Source: Ricinus communis (Eukaryota; Streptophyta; Magnoliopsida; Malpighiales; Euphorbiaceae). From it: DNA of 64,000 nucleotides. The notes under the pieces were generated by a model. That model searched no databases and was not told the DNA's origin. It worked only from the letters and a program-made list of their open reading frames with translations. The translations under genes were made by a program, and so were the position numbers. The stretch's first letter is position 1; every line of letters begins with the position of its first letter. Location of the stretch: assembly GCF_019578655.1 (NCBI RefSeq), contig NC_063256.1:22792005-22856004 (forward strand). Direction: 5' to 3'. This document shows, piece after piece, positions 44,220 to 55,590 of the stretch.

Positions 44220-46555
44220 TCAGATTTTTAGCTTGGTATAATTTTTTTTGGATCTTAAAAATTATTTTATAATTTAAAAAAATATTGTTGCTATTAATTA
44301 TCAATTATAAATAATTTAACTTAATCACATTTAATTAATTATGACTTAAATATAAATATTATAAATTAATTGGTATGATTAATGATTGTTCTATTTTGTG
44401 GTAGATGTGATTGTGTTTGATTAGTTCAAATACTAGAAAATTTTTATATAGGTTGGTTGTGAAATAAATATTAATGACAGACTATCTAAAATTAATTATG
44501 ATCTGTGGTGTGTTGCAGAGTCAGAAAAAATAATGCAGTTTTGGTGGCCCGATTTCCAGTTAATTAATTGTGAAATGTTTGAAGTGTTTCTAGCAGTTTT
44601 TGGACCCGTTATACGGGAGTAAACATCCATATTTTAGATGAGGTTCTGCCGAATTTTTGATAGAATTTCCGAGTCTGAATTTTCTTGGGCAGTCTAATCT
44701 AGGAGTCTAGATCTAGGAAAAATTAAGAATATCTTATTAACTGAGTATTTTCGTGAATAGATAATCTGTTTGTCCAGTCAGCTTCACCCGAGGTGTAGGA
44801 GTAGACCGTAGAGCATGGCAGAACTGTGGGTTAAAGTCATATAATCAATTGTACTTTTGTCATGTCTAAATTAGATACTACATTAATTGATTAATAATTG
44901 TTATAATTGTTATTATTGTTATTATTAGTAATTTTATCTGACTAATAATTATTTTGGGTATTATTAGCATTATTATTCGTAAATTTATTTTTGATATTAT
45001 CAATATTATTAATATTATTATTATTATTATTTTGCTATCATATTTATTATTATTTTATTATTATTATTACACATAAATTGCATGTTGCTACACTCGAGGC
45101 TATTCAACTTTAATTCTTAATTTGTTATGTTTGCTTACGATTTATACTATTTATAATTATTATTGATGCTATGATTGTAATTTTGGGATGAGGCGGCAGT
45201 AGAACATGCCACCTGATAGGTTACATCAGGACTGCGTGTGCACCGGTATTAATCAGAGACAGGTAGTAAAAGGTTATTTTTGGGATTTGCCCTAGTCGAG
45301 TACAACTCTCTAGGCTGTGAAAATTTGATTGCTGGAGGAAGTTTGATGCGATGCTTATGCAACTACAACTAAGGCAGTGAACCTATCAATGCAGCCCAGT
45401 ATAATGACAAGAATTAAGAATATCATATCCCTCGGGAAAGTGAAATCCTAGAGTTACTATTTCGTTCCTTATTATCTAGCCTAAAACTAATAATAGAGGT
45501 TTCTAGATTTACTAATGACTAAAAACTAAATTCTAAGTGTAATGCGAGAATAAATGAGCAAAGAGAATAATCAAGACAAGAAAGCAAACCCAAAGGGGAC
45601 CTAGACTAGTTGGCATTCAAACAAAGGATAACAGATTAATGAGTCCGATTATGCTACCCGTGGACGGATTCTAAACTAAATTCGGTTTCCCTCTCGAGAC
45701 AACCAAATTCCTAAACTAAGAACCAAAAGTTGGAATCTCTTCCTAACGATTGATTATTAAGTTAGCCTTAACCTTTAACCCACCTCTATTAGACTTTGTT
45801 AATTCTTAATCCGACAAATTAATTAATGTTACCACTAAGTGAAAATTAACCTGGTCTTGCAATTAAATTTTCCAACTCAATTAGAATTTCTCAATTGCTA
45901 AAAGAATTCTATGAATAGTAATTAATACAATCAATGTAACAAAAACTAGATTTATATTATTAATTACAAAAAGAATACAAGAAAGAAAACTCAAACAATC
46001 TTAACAATTCAATACAAGGCCAACATCGCAAGGAACTCCAATGGGTCCAACCAATCTAGCTACACATGTTCATGTCTAAAACAAATAGGAATTCAATTAC
46101 AATGCAAGAACAAAGAACTTGAAACATATACACCATTTTCCTAGAATTGGATGATTTTAACTCACTCTCGAGACTAACAGTCTCATTTTTACTGTTTTTC
46201 ATATTCGTGACTGTTAGTCCTCTCGCGACTCTTATTCAGTAACCCGACTCCTTCATCATCGGGTGATGTATTTGATTTGGTATGTAAATTGGTAAATCTT
46301 AGATTCTCCGCAGTAGTAATAGTAGATGTATCAGTTGTAAATTTTCTGAGTTTCAGGTCTCACCTAGTTTTTTTTCTGGCAGACCGAAGTATTTATGTAG
46401 AATGTAGCTGTTAAGATAAATTGTGGCTTTAATAATATTAATTTGAGATGAGATTTGTTTAAATCAGTGAGTGTCAGGCTTACTACGGGTTTCGGTGGCC
46501 TTAAGCCTACCCATTCCCTAGTGCCGGTCACGGGCCCACGGGTGGGGTCGTGACA
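44220..46555 (+). mobile_element. Diverged LTR of the second Tekay-like family, interrupted
   Basis: From about 44500 it follows the same order of landmarks as the copy at 39753-42675 (the GAGTC... CCCGA... block, TTTTGGACCCGTTATACGGG, GGAGTCTAGATCTAGG) but with much more divergence. At about 45360 it is replaced by an Athila LTR fragment, and at about 46151 it resumes with TTTTAACTCACTCTCG and runs to the family terminus GGGGTCGTGACA at 46555. The right part is much closer to the other copies than the left part. The left limit is approximate and no left target duplication can be identified. Confidence 0.65.
45360..46153 (-). mobile_element. Athila LTR fragment
   Basis: A minus-strand piece homologous to the first 800 bases (plus-strand order) of the LTR at 36789-38193: AAGGCAGTGAACCTATC, GCTACCCGTGGACGG, TTGGAATCTCTTCCTAACG and TGTTCATGTCTAAAAC occur in order. 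It is truncated at both ends. The right junction (GGATGATTTTAAC) can be explained by a GAT shared by both partners. Confidence 0.75.
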
Positions 46556-49500
46556 TCTGCGAGGTTGTTTTCTCATTTTAAAAAATTTACTCATTTTACG
46601 AGGTTCTTTTCTTAAACTCGCAATTACACTACTTTTATGGAGTTTTTTCGTATGCGATAAATATACATGTTTTACGAGGTTATTTTCTTATATTGATAAA
46701 TATACCACTATTACAGGGTCATATTCTCATATTAAATTATTACCACTATATGGGGTTCTTTTCTCAAATTCATAAATATACTCATTTTACGGGGTTATTT
46801 TCTTATATAGACAAATATACTCCTTTTACGGGGTTGTTTTCTCATATTATAAAATTAACCCATTTAAGGCATTGTTTTCTCATACTCACAAATATATCAA
46901 AGTTACGTGGTTATTTTCTCCGATTGATAAATATCTCCGTATTACAGGGCTGTCTTCTCATATTTATAAATATACCTCTCTTACAGAATTGTTTTCTCAT
47001 ATTAAATAATTTACTCCTTCTACGAGGCTGCTTTCTTAGACTCACAATTACACAACTTTTTAGGGAGTTATTTTCTTAGATTCATAAATATACATGTTTT
47101 ACAGGGTTATTTTCTTATATTGATAAATAAACCACTTTGACGGGGTCGTTTTCTCATATTAAATTATTACCACTATTATGGGGTCCTTTTCTAAAATTCA
47201 TAAATATACATGTTTTATGGGGTTATTTTCATAAATCGACAAATATACCCCTTTTACGGGGTTGTTTTCTCATATTATAAACATTAACCCATTTAAGGGG
47301 TTATTTTCTCATACTCATAAATGTACTAAAATTACGGGGTTATTTTCTCCGATTGATAAATATCCCCGTATTACGGGGTTATTTTCTCATATTAAATAAT
47401 TTACCCCTTATATGAGATTGTTTTCTCAGACTCGCAATTACACTAATTTTACGGGGTTGTTTTCTCAGATTTATAAATATAAGCGTTTTATTGGGTTATA
47501 TTTTTATATTGATATATACCACTTTTATGGGGTCGTTTTATCATATTAAATTATTACCACTATTATGGGGTTGTTTTCTCAAATTCATAAATATACACGT
47601 TTTACGGGGTTATTTTCTTATATAAAAAATGTACCCCTTTTACGGGGTTATTTTCTCATATTATAAAATTGATCGATTTAAGGTGTTGTTTTCTCATACT
47701 CACCAAAATTCCATAATTATGGGGTTATTTCCTTAAATTCATAAATATCCCCGTATTACGATGTTATTTTCACATTTTAGAAAAACTTGCCCCTTCTACG
47801 AGGATGTTTTCTCATACTAAAAAATTTACCCATTTTACGATATTATTTTTGCATTCTAGCAATTACACTACTTTTACGTGGTTGTTTTGTCATGTCGAAG
47901 AATATACACGTTTTACGTGGTTATTTTCTTATATTAATAAGTATACCACTTTTACGGGGTCGTTTTCTCATATTAAATTATTACCACCATTATGGGGTTG
48001 TTTTGTCAAATTCATAAATATACACGTTTACGAAGTTATTTTCTTATATCAACAAATATACCACTTTAACGGGATTGTTTTCTCATATTCTAAAATTAAC
48101 TCATTTGAGTGGTTATTTTCTCTGATTGATAAATATCCCTGTATTACAGGGTTGTTTTATAATATTTATAAATATACCTTCCTTTTATTGGGTTGTTATC
48201 TTATATGATAAAATTAACCATTTAAGGGGTAGTTTTCTCATACTTACAAATATACCAAAATTATGAGGTTATTTTCTTCAATTGATAAATATATCCATAT
48301 TACAGGGTTGTTTTCTTATATTAAATTTTTTTCCTTTATACGAGGTTGTTTTCTCATATTGATAAATATACACATTTTACGGGGTTATTTTCTTATATTG
48401 ATAAATATACCACTTTTACTGGGCCATTCTCTCATATTAAATTATTAGCACTATTATCGGGTTGTTTACTCAAATTCATAAATATACACATTATACGAGT
48501 TATTTTCTTATATCGACAAATATACCCATTTTATAGGATTATTTTCTAACATTATAAAATTAACCCATTTAAAGGGTTATTTTCTCATACTCACAAATAT
48601 ACTAAAATTACGGGGTTATTTTCTACGATTGATAAATATCCCCGTATTACGGGGTTGTTTTCTCATATTAAAAAATTTACCCCTTCTATGAGGTTGTTTT
48701 CTCAGACTCCCAATTACACTACTTTTACGGGGTTGTTGTCTCAAATTCATAAATATACACGTTTTATAGGGTTATTTTCTTATATTAATAAATACGCCAC
48801 TTTTACGGGGTCTTTTTCTCATATTATATTATTAGCAATATTATGTGGTTATTTTCTCAAATTCATAAATATACACGTTTTACGAAGTTATTTTCTTATA
48901 TTGACAAATATACTCCTTTTACGGGATTACTTTCTCATATTATAAAATTAACCCATTTAAGAGGTTGTTCTTCCATACTCACAAATATACTAAAATTACA
49001 GGGTTATTTTCTCCGATTGATAAATATCCATGTGTTACGGGTTGTTTTCTCATGTCAAAAAATTTACTGCCTCTATGAGGCTGTTTTCTCAGACTCGCAA
49101 TTACATTACTTTTACGGTGTTGTTATCTCAGATTCATAAATATACACGTTTTACGGGGTTACTTTCTTATATTGATAAATATACCAACTATACGGGGTCG
49201 TTTTCACATATTAAATTATTAGCACTATTATGGGGTTGTTTTTTCAAATTCATAAATATATACGTTTTACGGCTTTATTTTCTTATATCGATAAATATAC
49301 CCCTATTACGGGGTTGTTTTCTCATATTATAAAATTAACCCATTTAAGGGGTTGTTTTCCCATACTCACAAATATACCAAAATGACGAGGTTATTTTTCC
49401 CGATTGATAAATATCCACGTATTACGAGGTTCTTTTCTCATATTAAGAAATTTACCCCTTCTACGGGGCTGTTTTCTCGGACTCACAATTACAATACTTC

Positions 49501-52134
49501 TACGGGGTTGCTTTCTCAGATTCATAAATATACACGTTTTACGGGGTTATTTTCTTATATTGATAAATATACCAACTTTACGGGGTCATTTTCTCATATT
49601 AAATTATTAGCACTATTATGGGGTTGTTCTCTCAAATTCATAAATATACACTTTTTACGGGGTTATTTACTTATATCGACAAATATAGCCCTTTTACCGG
49701 GTTGTTTTCTGAGATTATAAAATTAACCCGTTTAAAGGGCTGTTTTCTCATACTCTCACATACACCAAAATTACGGGGTTATTTTCTCCTATTGATAAAT
49801 ATACCCATATTACGGTGTTGTTTTCTTATATTAAAGAACTTACTCGTTCTACAAGGCCGTTTTCTCAGACTCACAATTACACTACTTTTACGGGATTGTT
49901 TTCACATATTCATAAATGTATTACGTGGTTATTTTCTTATATTGATAAATATACTACTTTTATGTGGTCATTTTCTCATATTAAATTATTAGCACTGTTA
50001 TGGGGTTGTTTTTTTAAATTCATGAATATACACATTTTACGGGGTTATTTTTTTATATCGACAAATATACCCCTCTTACGGGATTGTTTTCTTATACTCT
50101 AAAATTAACCCATTTAAGGGGTTGTTTTCCCATACTCACCAACATAATAAATTACGGGGTTATTTTCTCCGATTGATAAATATCCCCGTATTACGGGGTT
50201 TGTTTTCTCAGATTCATAAATATATACATTTTACGGGGTTATTTTTTTGTATTGATAAATATACCACTTTTACGGGACTTTTTTCTCATATTATAAAATT
50301 AACCCATTTAAGGGGCTATTTTCTCATACTCACAAATATGCCAAAATTACATGGTTATTTTCTTCGATTTATAAATATACCCGTACTACGAGGTTGTTTT
50401 CTCATATTGAAGAATTTACGCCTTTACGAGGCTGTTTTCTCAGACTCGCAATTACACTACTTTTACGGGGTTATTTTCTCATATTCATAAATATACACGC
50501 TCTATGGGTTGTTTTCTCATATTCATAAATATACACATTTTACGGGGTTATTTTCTTGTATTGATAAATATACCACTTTACGAAGTCATTTTCTCATATT
50601 AAATTATTAGCACTATTATGGGATTGTTTTTTCACATTCATGAATATACACGTGTTACGGGGTTATTTTCTTATATTGACAAATATACCCCTCTTACGGG
50701 GATGTTTTCTCATATTCTAAAATTAACCCATTTAAGGGGCTGTTTTCCCATACTCACCAACATAATAAATTATGGGGTTATTTTCTCTGATTGATAAATA
50801 TCCCCATATTACGGGGTTATTTTTCCCGATTGTTAAATATCGCCGTATTACGGGGTTTGTTTTCTCATATTCATAAGTATACATGTTTTTGGGGTTATTT
50901 TCTTATATTGATAAATATACCACTTTTACCGGATTTTCTTCTCATATTATAAAATTAACCCATTTAAGGGATTGTTTTCTCATACTCACAAATATGCAAA
51001 AATTATGAGGTTATTTTCTCCAATTGATGAATATCCCCGTATTACGGGGTTGTTCTCTCATATTAAAAATTTTACCACTTCTACGAGGCTGTTTTCTCAG
51101 ACTCCCAATTACACTACTTTTACGGGGTTGTTTTCTCAGATTCATAAATATACACATTTTATAGGGTTATTTTCTTATTTTGATAAATATACCAACTATA
51201 CGGGGTCGTTTTCTCATATTAATTTATTAGCGTTATTATAGGGTTGTTTTCTCAAATTCATAAATATACATATTTTATGGGGTTATTTTCTTATATCGAC
51301 AAATATACCCCTATTACGGGGTTGTTTTCTCATGTTATAAAATTAACCCCTTTAAGGGGTTGTTTTCCCATACTCACAAATATACCAAAATTACGGGGTT
51401 ATTTTCTCCTATTGATGAATATCCCCGCATTACGGGGTTGTTTTCTCATATTAAAAAATTTACCCTTTCTACGAGGCTGTTTTCTCACACTCCCAATTAC
51501 ACTACTCTACGGGGTTGTTTTTTTAGATTCATAAATATACACGTTTTACGAGATTATTTTTATATTGATAAATATACCACTTTTACGGGGTTGTTTTCTC
51601 ATATTAAATTATTAGCACTATTATTTAGTTGTTTTTTCAAATTCATAAATATACATATTCTACGGGGTTATTTCCTTATATCGACAAATATACCCCTTTT
51701 ACGGGGTTATTTTCTCATACTCTAAAATTAACTCATTTAAGGTGTTGTTCTCCTATACTCACCAACCTACTAAAATTACAGGGTTATTTTCTCTGATTGA
51801 TAATATCCCTCGGATTACGGGGTTATCTTTCCCGATTGATAAATATCCAAGTATTACGGGGTTGTTTTCTCATATTAAAAGATTCACCCCTTCTACGAGG
51901 CTGTTTTCTCATACTTGCAATTACACTACTTCTACCGGGTTGTTTCCTCATATTCATAAATATACACGTTTACGGGGTTATTTTCATATATTGATAAATA
52001 TACCACTTTTACGCGGTCGATTTCTCAAATTATATTATTAGCACTACTATGGGGTTGTTTTGTCAAATTCATAAATTTACTTGTTCTATGGGGTTATTTC
52101 CTTATATCGACAAATATACCCCTTTTACGGGGTT
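46556..52134 (+). repeat. 39-bp satellite in a 10-monomer higher-order repeat, block 1
   Basis: Nearly every monomer has a conserved start like ACGGGGTTGTTTTCTCATAT followed by a variable half of about 19 bases. Ten distinguishable monomer types follow one another in fixed order, giving a period near 388 bp. Landmark types are AAAATTAACCCATTTAAG, GATTGATAAATATCCCCG, CTCGCAATTACACTAC and TTAAATTATTAGCAC. Successive ACCCATTTAAG landmarks (46858, 47287, about 47672, 48099, 48217, 48562, 48951, 49338, 49726, 50108, 50302, 50726, 50958, 51346, 51731) are 382-389 bp apart or differ by whole numbers of monomers. The left edge abuts the LTR ending at 46555. Confidence 0.95.
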
Positions 52135-53593
52135 TGTAACACCCGGAATTTTTTTTATATATTTAATAATGAGTTTTTATTTAAGTTAATTTTAGCTTTA
52201 TTTTTATTGGGTTTGATTTGAAATGATTTAATGAAAAAATTTAATATTAATCAAATAAATGAGTTATTTTCTATACCCAATTAGTTTGAAATTTTAAGAA
52301 ATTATTCAAGTAAATTATTTGAGAAATGATTATATTTTGGTTATTCAAAATTTTTCCAAATGCATATTTATATAAGTAAAATTATATATTGAAAAATTAT
52401 GGTAGAATTGTAAAGGATGTGTTTATAAAAGAATTTTGGGAAAATTGATTATTTAATTTAATTGTGTGTTAGGACTAAATTGGAAATTTATTTTGAAATA
52501 AGGATTGAAAGTATAATGTTATTTTTTATGGGGTTTTAATGGAAATTTGTGAGCTTGGTATTTTTGTAAATAAATATGCTCGTGGGTATTTTTGTAATTG
52601 TGTATTTTCAATAATTCGGATTTGGCCCAAATTAAATAGTTAAGGGCTTAATTGAAAGGCTAAAAAGAAGTTTGGGGGTCAAATTGGAATTCTGCAGGAT
52701 GAAATTGTAAGTAATTAAGAAAGTTGAGGGACCAAATTGTAATAAGGAAAAGTTCAAGGGTCAAATGTCGATATTGAAGGGAAAGAAATCGGGGAAGAAG
52801 AAAGGAGGAGAGAGAGAGAGAGTGCGGCCGGGGAAGAAAGTGAGGGGCAGGCGTCAGTGGCGGCCGGCGGCAGCAGCGGAAGAGCGTGAAGGCTGGCGTT
52901 GTTGGCGGCCAAGTTGGGTGGCGATCGGCTCCTCTCGGCGAGGGCTCTCTTCCGGCGGTGGCGGCGCTCGGGGTGGCCGGAGTTGCAAGATCCGGCAAAG
53001 TGAAACTTAGAGTGGCGGTAGGCGTTTTTGGGTTTTTCCGGCGATATCCGGCGAAGGATGGATGATCGGAGGACGTATCCCGACTCTCCTCAGCTCAAGC
53101 TTCGCATTGGCACCGGTTTTGTGGCGATCGGGCTTCGTTTGTAAATCGACGGTCGAGATCATCCGTAAATCTCTCCGGATGATCGGGTGTCAGATCGGAA
53201 AATCGGAAGCGGGGATCGTCATCAGCGCGTCGTTGTGAGTCCGATGGTGTGTTCGGATCGTCGATCGGACTCCGAGTCGGCCGGCGATCGAGCGTCTCGG
53301 TAATTATCTTTGGCCCGTTAATTTTAGAAATTCTTGGTTTAATTGTGTCTATTGGATTATATTGTGTATTTGATGATATTGTGAGTCAAATATAATTGTC
53401 TGTCAGCTGCCTACCTTGTGTTTTGTGCTGTGTGGCGGAGTCGGGAAATAGTGAAGTTTGGGGACCCGACTCCCGTTGTTTAAATTGTTGGATATTTGGA
53501 GTGTTTTTCTGGCAGGTCCTGGACCCGTTTTTACGGGGGGTAATGTTCGTGTTGTAGGGGAGGTTCTGCTGGATTTTCGGTAGAATTCTCCCG

Positions 53594-53970
53594 AGTCGAG
53601 ATTCTTAGACAGTCAGTCCTAGGAGTCTAGACCTAGGATTAATGATCGATTGTTTCATCGTTTTGATAAATTGTTTTCCGTGACTAGATTGTCAGTTCAT
53701 TCGGCTCGCTCCTACCGAGGCACCGGAGCAGAGCTAGGAGGTCGCCAATCCTGTGAGTTAAAGTCATTTAATCATTGCGCTATTGCTCCTACCGAGGAGT
53801 CAATAATAGTCGAGATTCTTAGACAGTCAGTCCTAGGAGTCTAGACCTAGGATTAATGATCGATTGTTTCATCGTTTTGATAAATTGTTTTCCGTGACTA
53901 GATTGTCAGTTCATTCGGCTCGCTCCTACCGAGGCACCGGAGCAGAGCTAGGAGGTCGCCAATCCTGTGA
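53594..53970 (+). repeat. Internal 163-bp duplication in solo LTR copy 2
   Basis: 53594-53756 and 53808-53970 are almost identical (AGTCGAGATTCTTAGAC to CAATCCTGTGA), 214 bp apart. After the second copy the LTR jumps to a point about 300 bases further on than expected from copy 1, so duplication and deletion occurred together. Confidence 0.9.
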
Positions 53971-54090
53971 TTATGGACATAAGATTATTATGGATTTGTT
54001 TGCCCTGATCGAGCATTGCTCTCTGGGCTGAGTTCAATTGACTGCCGGAGGTAAGGTCCCTGGTCGAGCATTGCTCTCGGGGCACCGGCT

Positions 54091-54296
54091 TATTTGGATA
54101 CTTAAGTGACCAGACTGGAGGTAAGGTCTCTGGTCTAGCATTGCTCTCGGGGCGCCAGTCTTATTGGATTAAGAGAGCCGAATGGCTACTAGATTTCTTA
54201 TTTGGATACTTAAGTGACCAGACTGGAGGTAAGGTCCTGGTCGAGCATTGCTCTCGGGCGTCTTATTGGATTAAAAGAGCCGAATGGCTACTAGAT
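54091..54296 (+). repeat. Internal 108-bp tandem duplication in solo LTR copy 2
   Basis: The unit beginning TATTTGGATACTTAAGTG at 54091 recurs at 54199. Each unit carries one GAGCATTGCTC-type palindrome (damaged in the first), so the duplication changes palindrome number. Confidence 0.85.
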
Positions 54297-54865
54297 TTTG
54301 GGGTTTAGGGTTCTACCGAGCCACTCGTCCCGTAAAAGTAAATATATATTTTTATTTATTTATTTATTATGGTATTTGATTATAATGTGATTTGTATTTA
54401 CGTGCATGGTTTGATATCGATTTGAATAATCTATATTTTCCGAGAAGAATGCAATAGTCCCTAGATTATTTGATTTTAACTCACTCTAGACTCAGCCTCT
54501 ATTTACCGCTTTTCGATTCGTGATCGTTAGTCCTCTCGCGACTCTTATTCAAGAATCCGACTCCTTCATCATCGGGTGATGTATTTGATTTGGTATGTAA
54601 ATTGGTAAATCTTAGATTCTCCGCAGTAGTAATAGTAAATGTATCAGTTGTAAATTTTCTGAGCTTCGGGTCTCGCCTAGTTTTTTTGGTAGACCGAAGT
54701 AATTTTGTAAAGTGTAACTATTAAGATAAATTGTGGCTTTAATAATATTAATTTGAGATGAGATTTGTTTAAATCAGTGAGTGTCAGGCTTACTACGGGT
54801 TTCGGTGGCCTTAAGCCTACCCATTCCCTAGTGCCGGTCACGGGCCCACGGGTGGGGTCGTGACA

Positions 54866-55159
54866 GGGTTGTTTTCTCATACTCTAAAATTAACTCATTT
54901 AAGGTGTTGTTCTCCCATACTCACCATTATACCAAAATTACAGGGTTATTTTCTCCGATTGATAATATCCCTGGATTACGGGGTTATTTTTCCCGATTGA
55001 TAAATGTCCAAGTATTACGGGGTTGTTTTCTCATATTAAAAAATTTACCCCTTCTACGAGGCTATTTTCTCAGACTCGCAATTACACTACTTCTACGGGG
55101 TTATTTTCTCATATTCATAAATATACACATTTTACGAGGTTATCTGCTTATATTGATAA
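54866..55159 (+). repeat. 39-bp satellite, block 2
   Basis: About 290 bp of the same satellite between two LTR insertions. Its monomer order continues exactly from block 1 once the solo LTR and one GGGTT copy are removed (landmark at 54893). Confidence 0.95.
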
Positions 55160-55241
55160 TGTAATACTCAAAATTTTTCCTTTAATAAAGATAATGTTAG
55201 TAATGATTAATAAATGAGTTTTTATTTAAATTAATTTTATT

Positions 55242-55572
55242 TTATTTAGGTTGGTGAGGTGGCACGTAAGTTGGACTTGCCGCCAAATAATTCCTCGCGG
55301 GTCAATCCAGTATTTTGTAAGTCTGTGTTGAAATCTATTTTCAATCCTTTGCCCGTGTTGGACCCTCTATGTATGGAAGGAAATGAAGATTCGATTTCCG
55401 AGGAGCAGTAAGTCAGGATCACGGATTCTCAGGTTCGCCAGTTTTGCTTAAGGATTTTGTCGATGGGTCTTGTGGTTGAATTTATTTCTGTCGGAGAGAG
55501 TTCCTATTCTCTTTAGTTTCAATCTTAGTGTGAGCCCCTTTTTCTTTTAAAAGTCGAGGACAAATTTTTCTT
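55242..55572 (+). pseudogene. Tekay-like polyprotein C-terminal remnant with degenerate chromodomain
   Basis: GEVARKLDLPPNNSSRVNPV is the end of the integrase tail (normally followed by a VFHVS block, here VFCKS). After an acidic linker (MEGNEDSISEEQ) and a stop at 55409, the same frame gives RITDSQVRQFCLRILSMGLV and SVGESSYSL, which matches the layout of a Tekay chromodomain (DRRV...LRN...PMVKI.W, EATWE) with most key residues changed. A stop-broken end (VEDKFFLGGGEEN) runs into the polypurine tract. The chromodomain call is by alignment of layout, not strong identity. Confidence 0.6.
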
Positions 55573-55590
55573 AGGGGGCGGGGAGGAGAA
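55573..55590 (+). promoter_or_regulatory. Polypurine tract
   Basis: AGGGGGCGGGGAGGAGAA directly before TGTAATACTC of the 3' LTR. Confidence 0.8.

Larger units (their letters stand above)
52135..54865 (+). mobile_element. Solo LTR of the second Tekay-like family, copy 2, in the satellite
   Basis: TGTAACACCCGG...GGGGTCGTGACA, 2,731 bp, with perfect GGGTT duplications (52130-52134 and 54866-54870). It aligns with 39753-42675 but lacks part of the middle and has two internal duplications (163 bp at 53594 and 53808; 108 bp at 54091 and 54199). Palindromes of the GAGCATTGCTC type recur at about 54012, 54066 and 54245. Frames inside the GC-rich part are not called genes. Confidence 0.9.
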
